Assembly: GCF_000015265.1 (NCBI RefSeq) | Contig: NC_008699.1 | Span: 1,426,001 to 1,490,000, forward strand | Length of the DNA stretch: 64,000 nt | From: Nocardioides sp. JS614 | GTDB lineage: Bacteria; Actinomycetota; Actinomycetes; Propionibacteriales; Nocardioidaceae | Direction: 5' to 3' | Shown here: in pieces, positions 50,250 through 58,952 of the stretch | How the letters are laid out: every line of letters starts with the position of its first letter | Position numbering within the stretch: position 1 is the first letter of the stretch | Position numbers and translations under genes: made by a program | Notes under the pieces: generated by a model | The model's input: only the letters and a program-made list of their open reading frames with translations | The model's database searches: none | Told to the model about the DNA's origin: nothing

Positions 50250-50276
50250 TGTGACGGGTGTGACTGGTGATACTGG
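50250..50276 (+). promoter_or_regulatory. Tandem 9-bp TGTGAC boxes upstream of the LCP gene
   Basis: TGTGACGGG, TGTGACTGG and TGATACTGG follow one another at 50250, 50259 and 50268, an exact 9-bp period, 45-70 nt before ATG 50323. The inverse GTCACA with 9-bp spacing is the published mycobacterial MtrA-type box. The last unit may overlap a GATACT -10 element. The same arrangement appears at 58894. Confidence 0.55.
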
Positions 50277-50322
50277 CGGGCAGCAGCACCCTTCCCCGTT
50301 CCACTTGCAGAGAGGCATCTCG

Positions 50323-51768
50323 ATGCCGCCCGTCTCTTCCCCCGGGTCGCACGACAGCCACGGTCCGCGCTTCACCGCGGTCGACCGCGCCGCTCGGGTG
50401 CGCTTCCGCAGGGCCATGGCCCTGATGCTGATGACCCTGCTCCTGCCCGGCTCGGCCCAGCTCGTGGCCGGCAACCGCAAGGTCGGCATCGTCGCCCTGC
50501 GGATCTGGTTCCTGCTGGTGGCGACCTCCCTGTCGACGCTGGTGGTCGGGGCCTTCTGGCACGAGCTGATCTTCCGGCTCGCCTCGGACACGTTCGCGCT
50601 GTTCTGGATCCGGTTCGGCCTGATGGCGCTCGCGACCGGCTGGGCGGTGCTCTTCCTCGATGCCTGGCGGATCGGCCAGCCGCTCACGCTCTCCCTGGGG
50701 CACCGGCGAGCGGTCGTGGGTGTGAACGGCGTGCTGTGCCTCACGGTGGCGGGTTCGCTGCTGTTCGGCGCTCATCTCGTCGGCGTGCAGCGGCACCTGA
50801 TGCTCACGATGTTCGGCAGCGACCAGGTCACGGGTGCCCACGACGGCCGCTACAACGTGCTGCTGCTGGGCGGCGACTCCGGCGCCGGCCGATGGGGCCT
50901 GCGCCCGGACTCGATGACCATCGCGAGCATCGACGCCGACACCGGCCGCACCGTGCTGATCTCGCTGCCGCGCAACATGCAGAACTTCCCGTTCGTGCGG
51001 GGGTCGGTGATGCACGAACAGTTCCCGGACGGCTTCGACGCCGACTACCTCAACGGGGTCAGCACCTGGGCGGGCGACAACACCGAGCTGTTCCGCGGGT
51101 CCGACAACCCCGGCGTCGACGCCACGATCATGGCTGTCGAGGGCATCACCGGCCTCGAGATCAACTACTGGGCGATGGTCAACCTCGAGGGGTTCAAGGA
51201 CCTGGTCGACGCGGTCGGCGGCGTCACCCTGAACGTGCGCCAGCCGATCCCGGTCGGCGGGCTCGGCGACGACGTCACCGGCTACATCCAGCCCGGCGTG
51301 CGCAGGCTCGACGGTCACGACACGCTGTGGTTCGCCCGCGCCCGCGACGACTCCGACGACTACTCGCGGATGGCTCGCCAGAAGTGCGTGATGAACGCGA
51401 TGCTCCAGCAGATCAGCCCGCAGGTCGCGCTGCGCAACTTCGAGAAGATCGCCGACGCGAGCTCGGCGATGATCTCGACCAACATCCCGGGCAGCGAGGT
51501 GGACCGCTTCATCTCGCTGGCGCTCGAGGCCCGGAACCAGAAGGTCTCGACCCTCTCGCTGGTGCCGCCGATGATCAACACCGCCGACCCGGACATCAAG
51601 CTGATCAAGAAGAAGGTCACCGAGGCGATCGACCGCGCGGAGGGCACCGCCCCGCCGCCGACCAAGCACAAGCAGCACGACGGCGACCCGGTCACCGGCG
51701 GCTCGATCGGCTCGCTCAGCACCGGCTACGCCGCCAACGAGGCCGACGACCTGGGCTCCGCCTGCTAG
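50323..51768 (+). CDS. LCP family transferase with multi-helix membrane domain
   Basis: The 481-residue protein has about four N-terminal membrane helices, with LLPGSAQLVAGNRKVG between the first two, then an extracytoplasmic LCP domain: VLLLGGDSGAGRWGLRPDSM, ISLPRNMQNFPFVRGS and the arginine segment FARARDDSDDYSRMARQKC. The position before the galactan genes suggests it transfers the finished galactan onto peptidoglycan, as proposed for Lcp1 in mycobacteria. I chose ATG 50323 (AGAGG, 7-nt spacer). A Lys/His-rich tail ends in DLGSAC. Confidence 0.88.
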   Translation: MPPVSSPGSHDSHGPRFTAVDRAARVRFRRAMALMLMTLLLPGSAQLVAGNRKVGIVALRIWFLLVATSLSTLVVGAFWHELIFRLASDTFALFWIRFGLMALATGWAVLFLDAWRIGQPLTLSLGHRRAVVGVNGVLCLTVAGSLLFGAHLVGVQRHLMLTMFGSDQVTGAHDGRYNVLLLGGDSGAGRWGLRPDSMTIASIDADTGRTVLISLPRNMQNFPFVRGSVMHEQFPDGFDADYLNGVSTWAGDNTELFRGSDNPGVDATIMAVEGITGLEINYWAMVNLEGFKDLVDAVGGVTLNVRQPIPVGGLGDDVTGYIQPGVRRLDGHDTLWFARARDDSDDYSRMARQKCVMNAMLQQISPQVALRNFEKIADASSAMISTNIPGSEVDRFISLALEARNQKVSTLSLVPPMINTADPDIKLIKKKVTEAIDRAEGTAPPPTKHKQHDGDPVTGGSIGSLSTGYAANEADDLGSAC

Positions 51769-51773
51769 CGAGC

Positions 51774-51835
51774 GCCGACGGCGGGCTCGGCGGTGCGCCG
51801 GGGCGGGGGCCTCGGGAGGCTCGAGCGCCGTCGGC
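51774..51835 (+). terminator. Long inverted repeat after the LCP gene
   Basis: gccgacggcg (51774-51783) and cgccgtcggc (51826-51835) are complementary and the pairing extends inward with a bulge (ggctcg / cgagcc-like segments). It lies 5 bases past the stop and overlaps the region upstream of the TAGGGT of the next gene. Confidence 0.55.
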
Positions 51836-51850
51836 ACCTAGGGTGGACGC

Positions 51851-52798
51851 GTGAGCCAGCCGTCCCAGCACCGCCGCGTGGTGGCGGTCGTGGTCACGTT
51901 CAACCGGCTCGCGCTGCTGCAGCGGCTGGTCGAGCGCCTCGACCAGGTGCCGGAGCTGAGCGAGATCCTCGTGGTCGACAACGCCTCGACGGACGGGACG
52001 GGTGAGTGGCTCGCCGGCCTCGACGATCGGGATCCCGGCGACGAGCGGCCGACCACCCCGGTGCTGGGCCGCACCCTGGCCGAGAACGGCGGCGGCGCCC
52101 GCGGGTTCCACGACGGGCTCGCGTGGGCGATGGAGCGTGGCGCCGACCTCGCGTGGCTGATGGACGACGATGGGCTGCCCGAGCCGGACTGCCTGTCCCG
52201 GCTCCTGGTCGAGGAGGACCTGGACTTCTGGGGACCGGCCGTCGTCGACCAGGACCGCCCGGACCGGCTGGTCTTCCCGATCCGGCTGCCGGGGGGCACC
52301 CGCGTGGCGCACGACCTCCCCTACGTCGAGCGCGCGGCGATCGGTGGCCGGATCGACGGCATCGTGATCCCGTTCAACGGCGTGCTCGTCACCCGTGACC
52401 TCGTCGAGCGGATCGGCCTGCCGCGCGCCGAGTACTTCATCTGGGGCGACGACCACGAGTACCGCCTGCGTGCCGAGGCGGCCGGGGCCCGGATCGCCAC
52501 CGTCGTGGGCGCGCGCGTGCTCCACCCCTCGGTCGGGAGCCTCGGCACCCCGATGATGTTCGGGCGGACCACGTACAACCACAGCCCGAGCGACCTCAAG
52601 CACTACTGCATGGCCCGCAACAACCTGCTGAACCTGCGCGAGTACCGCGGCTGGCCGCACGCGCTCGCATTCGTGGCGAAGACCGCGTGGTTCTACACGT
52701 TCACCCGTCCCGACCCGCGTCGGGTGGCGCTCAGCGCCCGTGCCATGTACGCCGGGCTCCGCGGCGACTTCACCGGTCATCGGAGGTTCCTGCGATGA
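51851..52798 (+). CDS. GT2 glycosyltransferase (GlfT1-like candidate)
   Basis: The 315-residue GT-A enzyme has VAVVVTFNRLALLQRLVERL at its N-terminus, the nucleotide site VVDNASTDGT, the metal-binding DDD in WLMDDDGLPEPDC, and EYFIWGDDHEYRLRAEAAGA, where the acidic residues bind sugar or base. It resembles galactofuranosyltransferases that add the first Galf residues to the lipid-linked acceptor. TAGGGT (51839-51844) lies 6 nt before GTG 51851, so this is the leaderless first gene of the glycan cluster. The next gene overlaps by ATGA. Confidence 0.88.
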   Translation: MSQPSQHRRVVAVVVTFNRLALLQRLVERLDQVPELSEILVVDNASTDGTGEWLAGLDDRDPGDERPTTPVLGRTLAENGGGARGFHDGLAWAMERGADLAWLMDDDGLPEPDCLSRLLVEEDLDFWGPAVVDQDRPDRLVFPIRLPGGTRVAHDLPYVERAAIGGRIDGIVIPFNGVLVTRDLVERIGLPRAEYFIWGDDHEYRLRAEAAGARIATVVGARVLHPSVGSLGTPMMFGRTTYNHSPSDLKHYCMARNNLLNLREYRGWPHALAFVAKTAWFYTFTRPDPRRVALSARAMYAGLRGDFTGHRRFLR

Positions 52799-53715
52799 GT
52801 GCGCGGGAGAGCGTCGCCGTCGTGGTCGTCACCTACAACCGGGCCGACCTGCTCGCGCACATGCTCGACGGGCTGGCCGCCCAGACCCGGCCGGCGGACG
52901 CGATCTTCGTGATCGACAACGCGAGCAGCGACCACACCCGCGCCCTGCTCACCGAGCAGGTGGCCGCCGCACGCCCCGGCCTCCCCCTGCAGGTCACCCA
53001 TGTGGAGGAGAACCTCGGTGGCGCGGGTGGGTTCCACCTCGGGGTGGGGATGGCGCACGCCGCCGGGCACGACCGGATCTGGCTGATGGACGACGACGTC
53101 GTGCCCGCTCCCGACTGCCTCGAGATCCTGCTCGCTCACGACGAGGCCTGCCTGATGTCGGTGCGTCAGGACACCCACGGCCGGCTCGTCGAGAAGGCCG
53201 CCCTCCGCTTCGACCTGCGCAACCCGCTCTCCGTGCGCCCGAAGACCGCGATGGTCGAGACCGAGTACGGCAGCCGGGACCTGATGCCCGACCGGGTGGA
53301 GCTCGAGAACGTCGCGTTCGAGGGCTTCATGCTGCGGCGCGAGGTCGTCGACGCGATCGGCCTGCCCGACCCGTCGTACTTCATCTTCTACGACGACGTC
53401 GACTACGCGGTGCGCGCGCGCCGCGCGGGCTTCCACATCTGGGCGGTCCGCGACGCGGTGCTCGTGCGCCAGCTGCCCTTCGACCAGCAGCACGACCTGA
53501 GCGGGTGGAAGGGCTACTTCATGTACCGGAACCTGTTCGTCGTGCACCTGAGGTACGGCGAGAACGTCCTGGTGCGGCTCAAGCCCTGGGCGGTGGCCGC
53601 CGCGGTGGTGCTGCTGAGCCCGCTGCGCGGCGGCCGGGCCGAGGCGCGCAATGTGATCCGGGCCATGCGCGACGCGCGGGCGATGCGGTCCGTGCCGTCC
53701 CGGTCCGTAGACTGA
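52795..53715 (+). CDS. GT2 glycosyltransferase
   Basis: The 306-residue GT-A enzyme has VVVVTYNRADLLAHMLDGLA, IDNASSDHTRALL, the metal site in IWLMDDDVVPAPDCLEILLA and the second acidic cluster in YFIFYDDVDYAVRARRAGFH, followed by a conserved W-K-G-Y-F-M-Y-R-N segment (about 240). It probably elongates or primes the same polymer as its neighbour, or is the GlfT1 equivalent. GGAGG precedes ATG 52795, in the overlap with the previous gene. A C-terminal hydrophobic stretch (LKPWAVAAAVVLLSPLRGG) may anchor it to the membrane. Confidence 0.88.
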   Translation: MSARESVAVVVVTYNRADLLAHMLDGLAAQTRPADAIFVIDNASSDHTRALLTEQVAAARPGLPLQVTHVEENLGGAGGFHLGVGMAHAAGHDRIWLMDDDVVPAPDCLEILLAHDEACLMSVRQDTHGRLVEKAALRFDLRNPLSVRPKTAMVETEYGSRDLMPDRVELENVAFEGFMLRREVVDAIGLPDPSYFIFYDDVDYAVRARRAGFHIWAVRDAVLVRQLPFDQQHDLSGWKGYFMYRNLFVVHLRYGENVLVRLKPWAVAAAVVLLSPLRGGRAEARNVIRAMRDARAMRSVPSRSVD

Positions 53716-54909
<1,194 letters not shown>

Positions 54910-54976
54910 ACACCCCACGAAATTCTGTGCTTCCCCCGCTGCGCTCCTCCAGCCCACAATTTCGAGGGGACCCCGC

Positions 54977-56956
54977 ATGACAGTCACCCGCCTGCTCCAG
55001 CGACAGATCCTGCCCGTCGACCGCGACTTCGACGTGCTCGCGCTGTACGTCGACCCCGAGGACGCCAAGCTCGACGCGGACAAGTACGAGATCGGCGGCA
55101 GCCGCGCGGCCAAGGACCTCAACAACGCCGCGATCCGCCAGTCCACCGCGACCGGCCACACGATCCACCCCGACCAGATCGAGTCCCGCACCGCGCTGCG
55201 GGTCAAGTCGGGCGACCGGCTCTCGTTCGGCACCTACTTCAACGCCTTCCCCGCCAGCTACTGGCGCCGCTGGACGATCGTCAAGGACGTCACCTTGACG
55301 ATCACCGTCGCGGGCCGGGGCGCCACCGTCCTGGTCTACAAGTCGATGGCCAAGGGCCACTCGCAGCGCGTCGCGTCCGCCGACACCGGCGCCGAGGGCC
55401 GCAGCACCTTCAGCTTCGACCTCAGCCTCAAGCCGTTCGTGGACGGCGGCTGGTACTGGTACGACATCATCGCCGGCGACGACGACGTGGTGGTCGAGAG
55501 CGCCGAGTGGAGCGCCGAGGTGCCCGAGGACCGGGCCGAGCACGGCACCGTCGACATCGCGATCACCACGATGAACCGTCCCGACTTCTGCGCGAAGCTG
55601 CTCGGCCAGCTCGGCGACGACCAGGACGTGCGGCCCTACCTCGACACCGTCTTCGTCATGGAGCAGGGCACCGACAAGGTGGTCGACTCGCCGGACTTCG
55701 CGAAGGCCCAGGGCGCGCTCGGCGACCTGCTGCGCGTGATCGAGCAGGGCAACCTCGGCGGCTCCGGCGGCTACGCCCGCGGCCAGCTCGAGTCGGTCCG
55801 CAAGGGCACCGCGACGTACACGATGATGATGGACGACGACATCGTCTGCGAGCCCGAGGGCGTGATCCGGGCGATCACCTTCGCCGACCTGGCCCGCCGC
55901 CCCACCATCGTCGGCGGCCACATGTTCAACATCTACTCCCGCTCCCGGCTGCACAGCTTCGGCGAGATCGTCCAGCCGTGGCGGTTCTGGTGGCAGTCGC
56001 CGCTGGACACCTACAGCGACTGGGACCTCGCCGGGCGCAACCTGCGCTCGAGCCGGTGGCTGCACAAGCGCATCGACGTGGACTTCAACGGCTGGTTCAT
56101 GTGCCTGGTACCGCGGCAGGTGCTCGAGGAGATCGGGCTCTCGCTGCCGCTGTTCATCAAGTGGGATGACTCCGAGTTCGGGCTGCGCGCCAAGGAGGCC
56201 GGCTACCCCACGGTGACCTTCCCCGGCGCGGCGGTCTGGCACGTGCCGTGGACCGACAAGAACGACGGGTTGGACTGGCAGGCCTACTTCCACCAGCGCA
56301 ACCGGTTCGTCGCCGCGCTGCTGCACTCGCCGTACCCCAAGGGGGGTCGGATGGTGCGGGAGAGCCGCAACCACCAGATCTCCCACTTGGTCTCGATGCA
56401 GTACTCCACGGTCCAGATCCGCCACCAGGCGCTGCTCGACGTGCTGGCCGGGCCGGACAAGCTGCACGAGATGCTCCCGACCCGCCTCGCCGAGATCAAC
56501 GCGATGCGCAAGCAGTACACCGACGCCCAGCTCGAGGCGGACCCGGACGCGTTCCCGCCGATCCGGCGCAAGAAGCCGCCGCGCAAGGGGCGCGACGGCA
56601 GCGAGATCCCCGGGCGCCTCTCCCAGCTGGTCAGCGCCGGCCTCCAGCCGCTGCGCCAGCTCAAGCCCCCGCGCGAGCTCGCCCAGGAGCACCCCGAGGC
56701 CGAGATCCGCGCGATGGACGCCAAGTGGTACCGGTTGGCGTCGTACGACTCCGCGATCGTCTCGATGAACGACGGCGCCTCCGCGGCGTTCTACCGGCGC
56801 GACCCCCAGCTGTTCCGCGAGCTGATGGTCAAGACCATCGAGATCCACGAGCGGCTCAAGCGCGAGTGGCCGCGGCTGGCCGAGGAGTACCGCGCCAAGC
56901 TCGGGGAGGTCACCTCGCCGGAGGCATGGGAGGAGACCTTCCGGCCGTGGACGTGA
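54977..56956 (+). CDS. glfT2: Galactofuranosyltransferase GlfT2-like
   Basis: The 659-residue processive Galf polymerase has an N-terminal beta-barrel (about 1-180), a GT-A catalytic domain and a C-terminal helical domain. The catalytic elements are DIAITTMNRPDFCAKLLGQL near 195, the metal site MMMDDDIVCEPEG near 284 and the base region FIKWDDSEFGLRAKEAGYPT near 396, plus WHVPWTDKNDGLDWQAYFHQ. GAGGGG lies 6-8 nt before ATG 54977. The frame is open further upstream (GTG 54896), overlapping glf, without homology. It is slightly longer than mycobacterial GlfT2 (637 residues). Confidence 0.93.
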   Translation: MTVTRLLQRQILPVDRDFDVLALYVDPEDAKLDADKYEIGGSRAAKDLNNAAIRQSTATGHTIHPDQIESRTALRVKSGDRLSFGTYFNAFPASYWRRWTIVKDVTLTITVAGRGATVLVYKSMAKGHSQRVASADTGAEGRSTFSFDLSLKPFVDGGWYWYDIIAGDDDVVVESAEWSAEVPEDRAEHGTVDIAITTMNRPDFCAKLLGQLGDDQDVRPYLDTVFVMEQGTDKVVDSPDFAKAQGALGDLLRVIEQGNLGGSGGYARGQLESVRKGTATYTMMMDDDIVCEPEGVIRAITFADLARRPTIVGGHMFNIYSRSRLHSFGEIVQPWRFWWQSPLDTYSDWDLAGRNLRSSRWLHKRIDVDFNGWFMCLVPRQVLEEIGLSLPLFIKWDDSEFGLRAKEAGYPTVTFPGAAVWHVPWTDKNDGLDWQAYFHQRNRFVAALLHSPYPKGGRMVRESRNHQISHLVSMQYSTVQIRHQALLDVLAGPDKLHEMLPTRLAEINAMRKQYTDAQLEADPDAFPPIRRKKPPRKGRDGSEIPGRLSQLVSAGLQPLRQLKPPRELAQEHPEAEIRAMDAKWYRLASYDSAIVSMNDGASAAFYRRDPQLFRELMVKTIEIHERLKREWPRLAEEYRAKLGEVTSPEAWEETFRPWT

Positions 56957-57849
56957 TCTCCTCCGAGCCCGCCCGTCCGGTGCGGGTCGTCGACGCGGAG
57001 CTCGCACCGCCCTCGTCGTCGTCCGGGCTGCTCGCGGTCTTCCAGCGCCGCTACCTGCTGCGCCTGCTCGTGCGCCGCGAGATCAGCGCGCGCTACCAGG
57101 GCTCGTTCCTGGGCCTGCTGTGGTCCTACGTGAACCCGCTGTCGCAGTTCTTCATCTACTACTTCGTGATCGGCGTGCTGTTCAAGCTGCACCAGGAGGT
57201 GCCGAACTTCGCCATCCACATGTTCTGCGGGATCATCATCGTCCACTTCTTCAACGAGACCTTCAACGCCGGCACCCGCTCGATCGTGCGCAACCGGTCG
57301 CTGGTGCAGAAGATGGCGATGCCGCGCGAGATGTTCCCGGTCGCGTCGATGCTGGTCTCGGCGTACCACGTGCTGCCCCAGCTGGTGATCCTGCTCGTCG
57401 TGTCCCTGCTGCTCGGCTGGACGCCCAGCCTCGTCGGTGCCGCCGCCCTCGCCATCGCGCTGGTGATCATCATGCTGTTCGGTACGGCGATGGCGCTGCT
57501 GTTCAGCGCGGCGAACGTCTTCTTCCGCGACGTGTCGAACGTCGCGAGCATCCTCACGAACTTCGTGCGCTTCGGCGTCCCGATGATCTACCCGTACACG
57601 ATGGTGAGCGACCGGTTCGGGTCGGCCGCGGCGTACTACCTCTACAACCCGCTCGCGGACGCGGTGCTGCTGTTCCAGCGGGCGTTCTGGGTGGGCACGA
57701 CCGACGACCCCCAGGCGACCATCGACAAGCACATCCCCAGCGACCTGTTCGCCTACAGCGCGTTGGCCCTCGTCGTCAGTGTCGCTGTCCTGGCGCTCGG
57801 GCAGCTGATCTTCTCCCGGCTCGAGAACAAGATCCCGGAGCGCCTGTGA
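56947..57849 (+). CDS. ABC transporter permease (Wzm-like, O-antigen/galactan export)
   Basis: The 300-residue permease of the ABC-2 type has six membrane helices. Key segments are REISARYQGSFLGLLWSYVN near 35, FFIYYFVIGVLFK, SLVQKMAMPREMFPVASMLV, and ANVFFRDVSNVASILTNFVR. It flips lipid-linked glycan across the membrane with the ATPase encoded next. I chose GTG 56947 (GGGAGGAG, 10-nt spacer); GTG 56953 in the GTGA overlap with glfT2 is an alternative. Mycobacteria carry the homologous pair (Rv3781/Rv3783) beside glfT1. Confidence 0.9.
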   Translation: MDVISSEPARPVRVVDAELAPPSSSSGLLAVFQRRYLLRLLVRREISARYQGSFLGLLWSYVNPLSQFFIYYFVIGVLFKLHQEVPNFAIHMFCGIIIVHFFNETFNAGTRSIVRNRSLVQKMAMPREMFPVASMLVSAYHVLPQLVILLVVSLLLGWTPSLVGAAALAIALVIIMLFGTAMALLFSAANVFFRDVSNVASILTNFVRFGVPMIYPYTMVSDRFGSAAAYYLYNPLADAVLLFQRAFWVGTTDDPQATIDKHIPSDLFAYSALALVVSVAVLALGQLIFSRLENKIPERL

Positions 57850-58646
57850 CCTATTCCGCCAGCACCTCGATCGTCGTCGACCACGCGACCAAGGACTTCA
57901 CGCTCCGCTACCACCGCACCTTCAAGCAGATGACGGTCGCCGCGCTGCGCCGGCAGAGCATCGCGGACTCCTTCCGGGCCGTCGACGACGTCTCCTTCAC
58001 GGTCCAGCAGGGCGAGTCCATCGGCCTGATGGGCCTCAACGGGTCGGGCAAGAGCACGCTGCTCAAGCTGATCAACGGCGTGATGCGCCCCGACAGCGGC
58101 CGGGTCCTGACCCGCGGGCGGATCTCGGGGCTGATCGCCACCGGCGCCGGCTTCCACCCCCAGCTGACCGGACGCGAGAACGTCTACCTCAACGCGGCCG
58201 TGCTCGGCATGAGCGAGGCCGAGACGCGGCGCAAGTTCGACGACATCGCGGAGTTCGCCGACATCGGCAAGTTCCTCGACTCACCCGTCGGCCACTACTC
58301 CTCGGGCATGTTCGCGCGGCTCGGGTTCGCCGTCGCCATCCACGTCGACTCCGACATCTTCCTCGCCGACGAGGTGCTGGCGGTGGGGGACAAGCCCTTC
58401 AAGCAGAAGTGCCTGCAGCGGATGCAGGAGATCCGCGACGGGGGGCGGACGCTCTTCTACGTCAGCCACGCCGCCGGCTCGGTGCGCAAGATGTGCGACC
58501 GGGTGATCGTGCTGGAGCAGGGGCGCCTCGCCTTCGACGGCGGCGTCGACGAGGGCATCAAGTTCGTCAAGTACGACGAGGAGAAGGCGACCGACGAGGA
58601 GCTCGGCGTCGACGACACCGACGACGAGCTCGGCGCCGACATATAG
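57846..58646 (+). CDS. ABC transporter ATP-binding protein (Wzt-like)
   Basis: The 266-residue ATPase has Walker A GLNGSGKSTLLKLING near 64, a Q-loop region in GFHPQLTGRENVYLNAAVLG, the signature YSSGMFARLGFAVAIHV and Walker B DIFLADEVLAVGD with the following D-loop. The C-terminal carbohydrate-binding domain of some Wzt proteins is absent; the tail is acidic and probably disordered. It pairs with the overlapping permease (GTGA) to export the galactan. The N-terminal FTLRYHRTFKQM is typical of galactan or O-antigen exporters. Confidence 0.92.
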   Translation: MTYSASTSIVVDHATKDFTLRYHRTFKQMTVAALRRQSIADSFRAVDDVSFTVQQGESIGLMGLNGSGKSTLLKLINGVMRPDSGRVLTRGRISGLIATGAGFHPQLTGRENVYLNAAVLGMSEAETRRKFDDIAEFADIGKFLDSPVGHYSSGMFARLGFAVAIHVDSDIFLADEVLAVGDKPFKQKCLQRMQEIRDGGRTLFYVSHAAGSVRKMCDRVIVLEQGRLAFDGGVDEGIKFVKYDEEKATDEELGVDDTDDELGADI

Positions 58647-58855
58647 CCATCCGCGGATATCCGCGCCACCGCATCAGGCGGCGGCCCGCAGCCGAGCGCC
58701 CACCGCAACCAGAGCGTGGGGCCATCACCCCGTGGCTGAGCTCGCGGCCGGCGCGGCGGCGAAGCCGACGCGCCAGACGCGAACACGCCAGACGCGAACT
58801 ACAACGTTGAAGTTTCTTGACAAATCTCGGATTCCTCGGCGTGTCGACTGGAAAT

Positions 58856-58867
58856 TACAAGATTGTA
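58856..58867. promoter_or_regulatory. TACAA-N2-TTGTA palindrome
   Basis: tacaagattgta has perfect 5-bp arms about a 2-nt centre, inside the A+T-rich promoter region of the amidase gene. It is a candidate operator for a dimeric regulator; its core resembles the tctacagttgtaga site beside tetR at 24623. Confidence 0.35.
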
Positions 58868-58893
58868 GTTACTCAATTCCTCTTCCCGGCCCC

Positions 58894-58926
58894 TGTGACT
58901 GGTGTGACAGTTGCTCCACGTGTGAA
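58894..58926 (+). promoter_or_regulatory. 9-bp-spaced TGTGAC boxes upstream of the amidase gene
   Basis: TGTGAC at 58894 and 58903 are exactly 9 bp apart, followed in the same register by a degenerate unit (58912) and TGTGAA at 58921. The first 15 bases match the element at 50250 except for one base. This suits an MtrA-like response regulator, which controls cell-wall hydrolase genes in mycobacteria and corynebacteria; the link here is inference. Confidence 0.55.
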
Positions 58927-58952
58927 CTTCCCCGCGCACATGGAGTACCCCG

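Larger units (their letters stand above)
58647..58952. other. AT-rich intergenic region upstream of the amidase gene
   Basis: This is 306 bases without a gene. After a GC-rich first half with a direct repeat (cgccagacgcgaac at 58771 and 58786), the stretch 58797-58885 is strikingly A+T-rich. It holds an 18-bp near-palindrome around caacgttg (58797-58814), a TTGACA hexamer (58817-58822, no clear -10) and a tacaa-N2-ttgta palindrome (58856-58867). The 9-bp TGTGAC boxes follow at 58894. Confidence 0.6.

Noticed and set aside
58817..58822. TTGACA as a sigma-70 -35 box for the amidase gene
   Set aside because: No acceptable -10 hexamer lies 16-18 nt downstream (bases 58839-58846), so I did not call a promoter.
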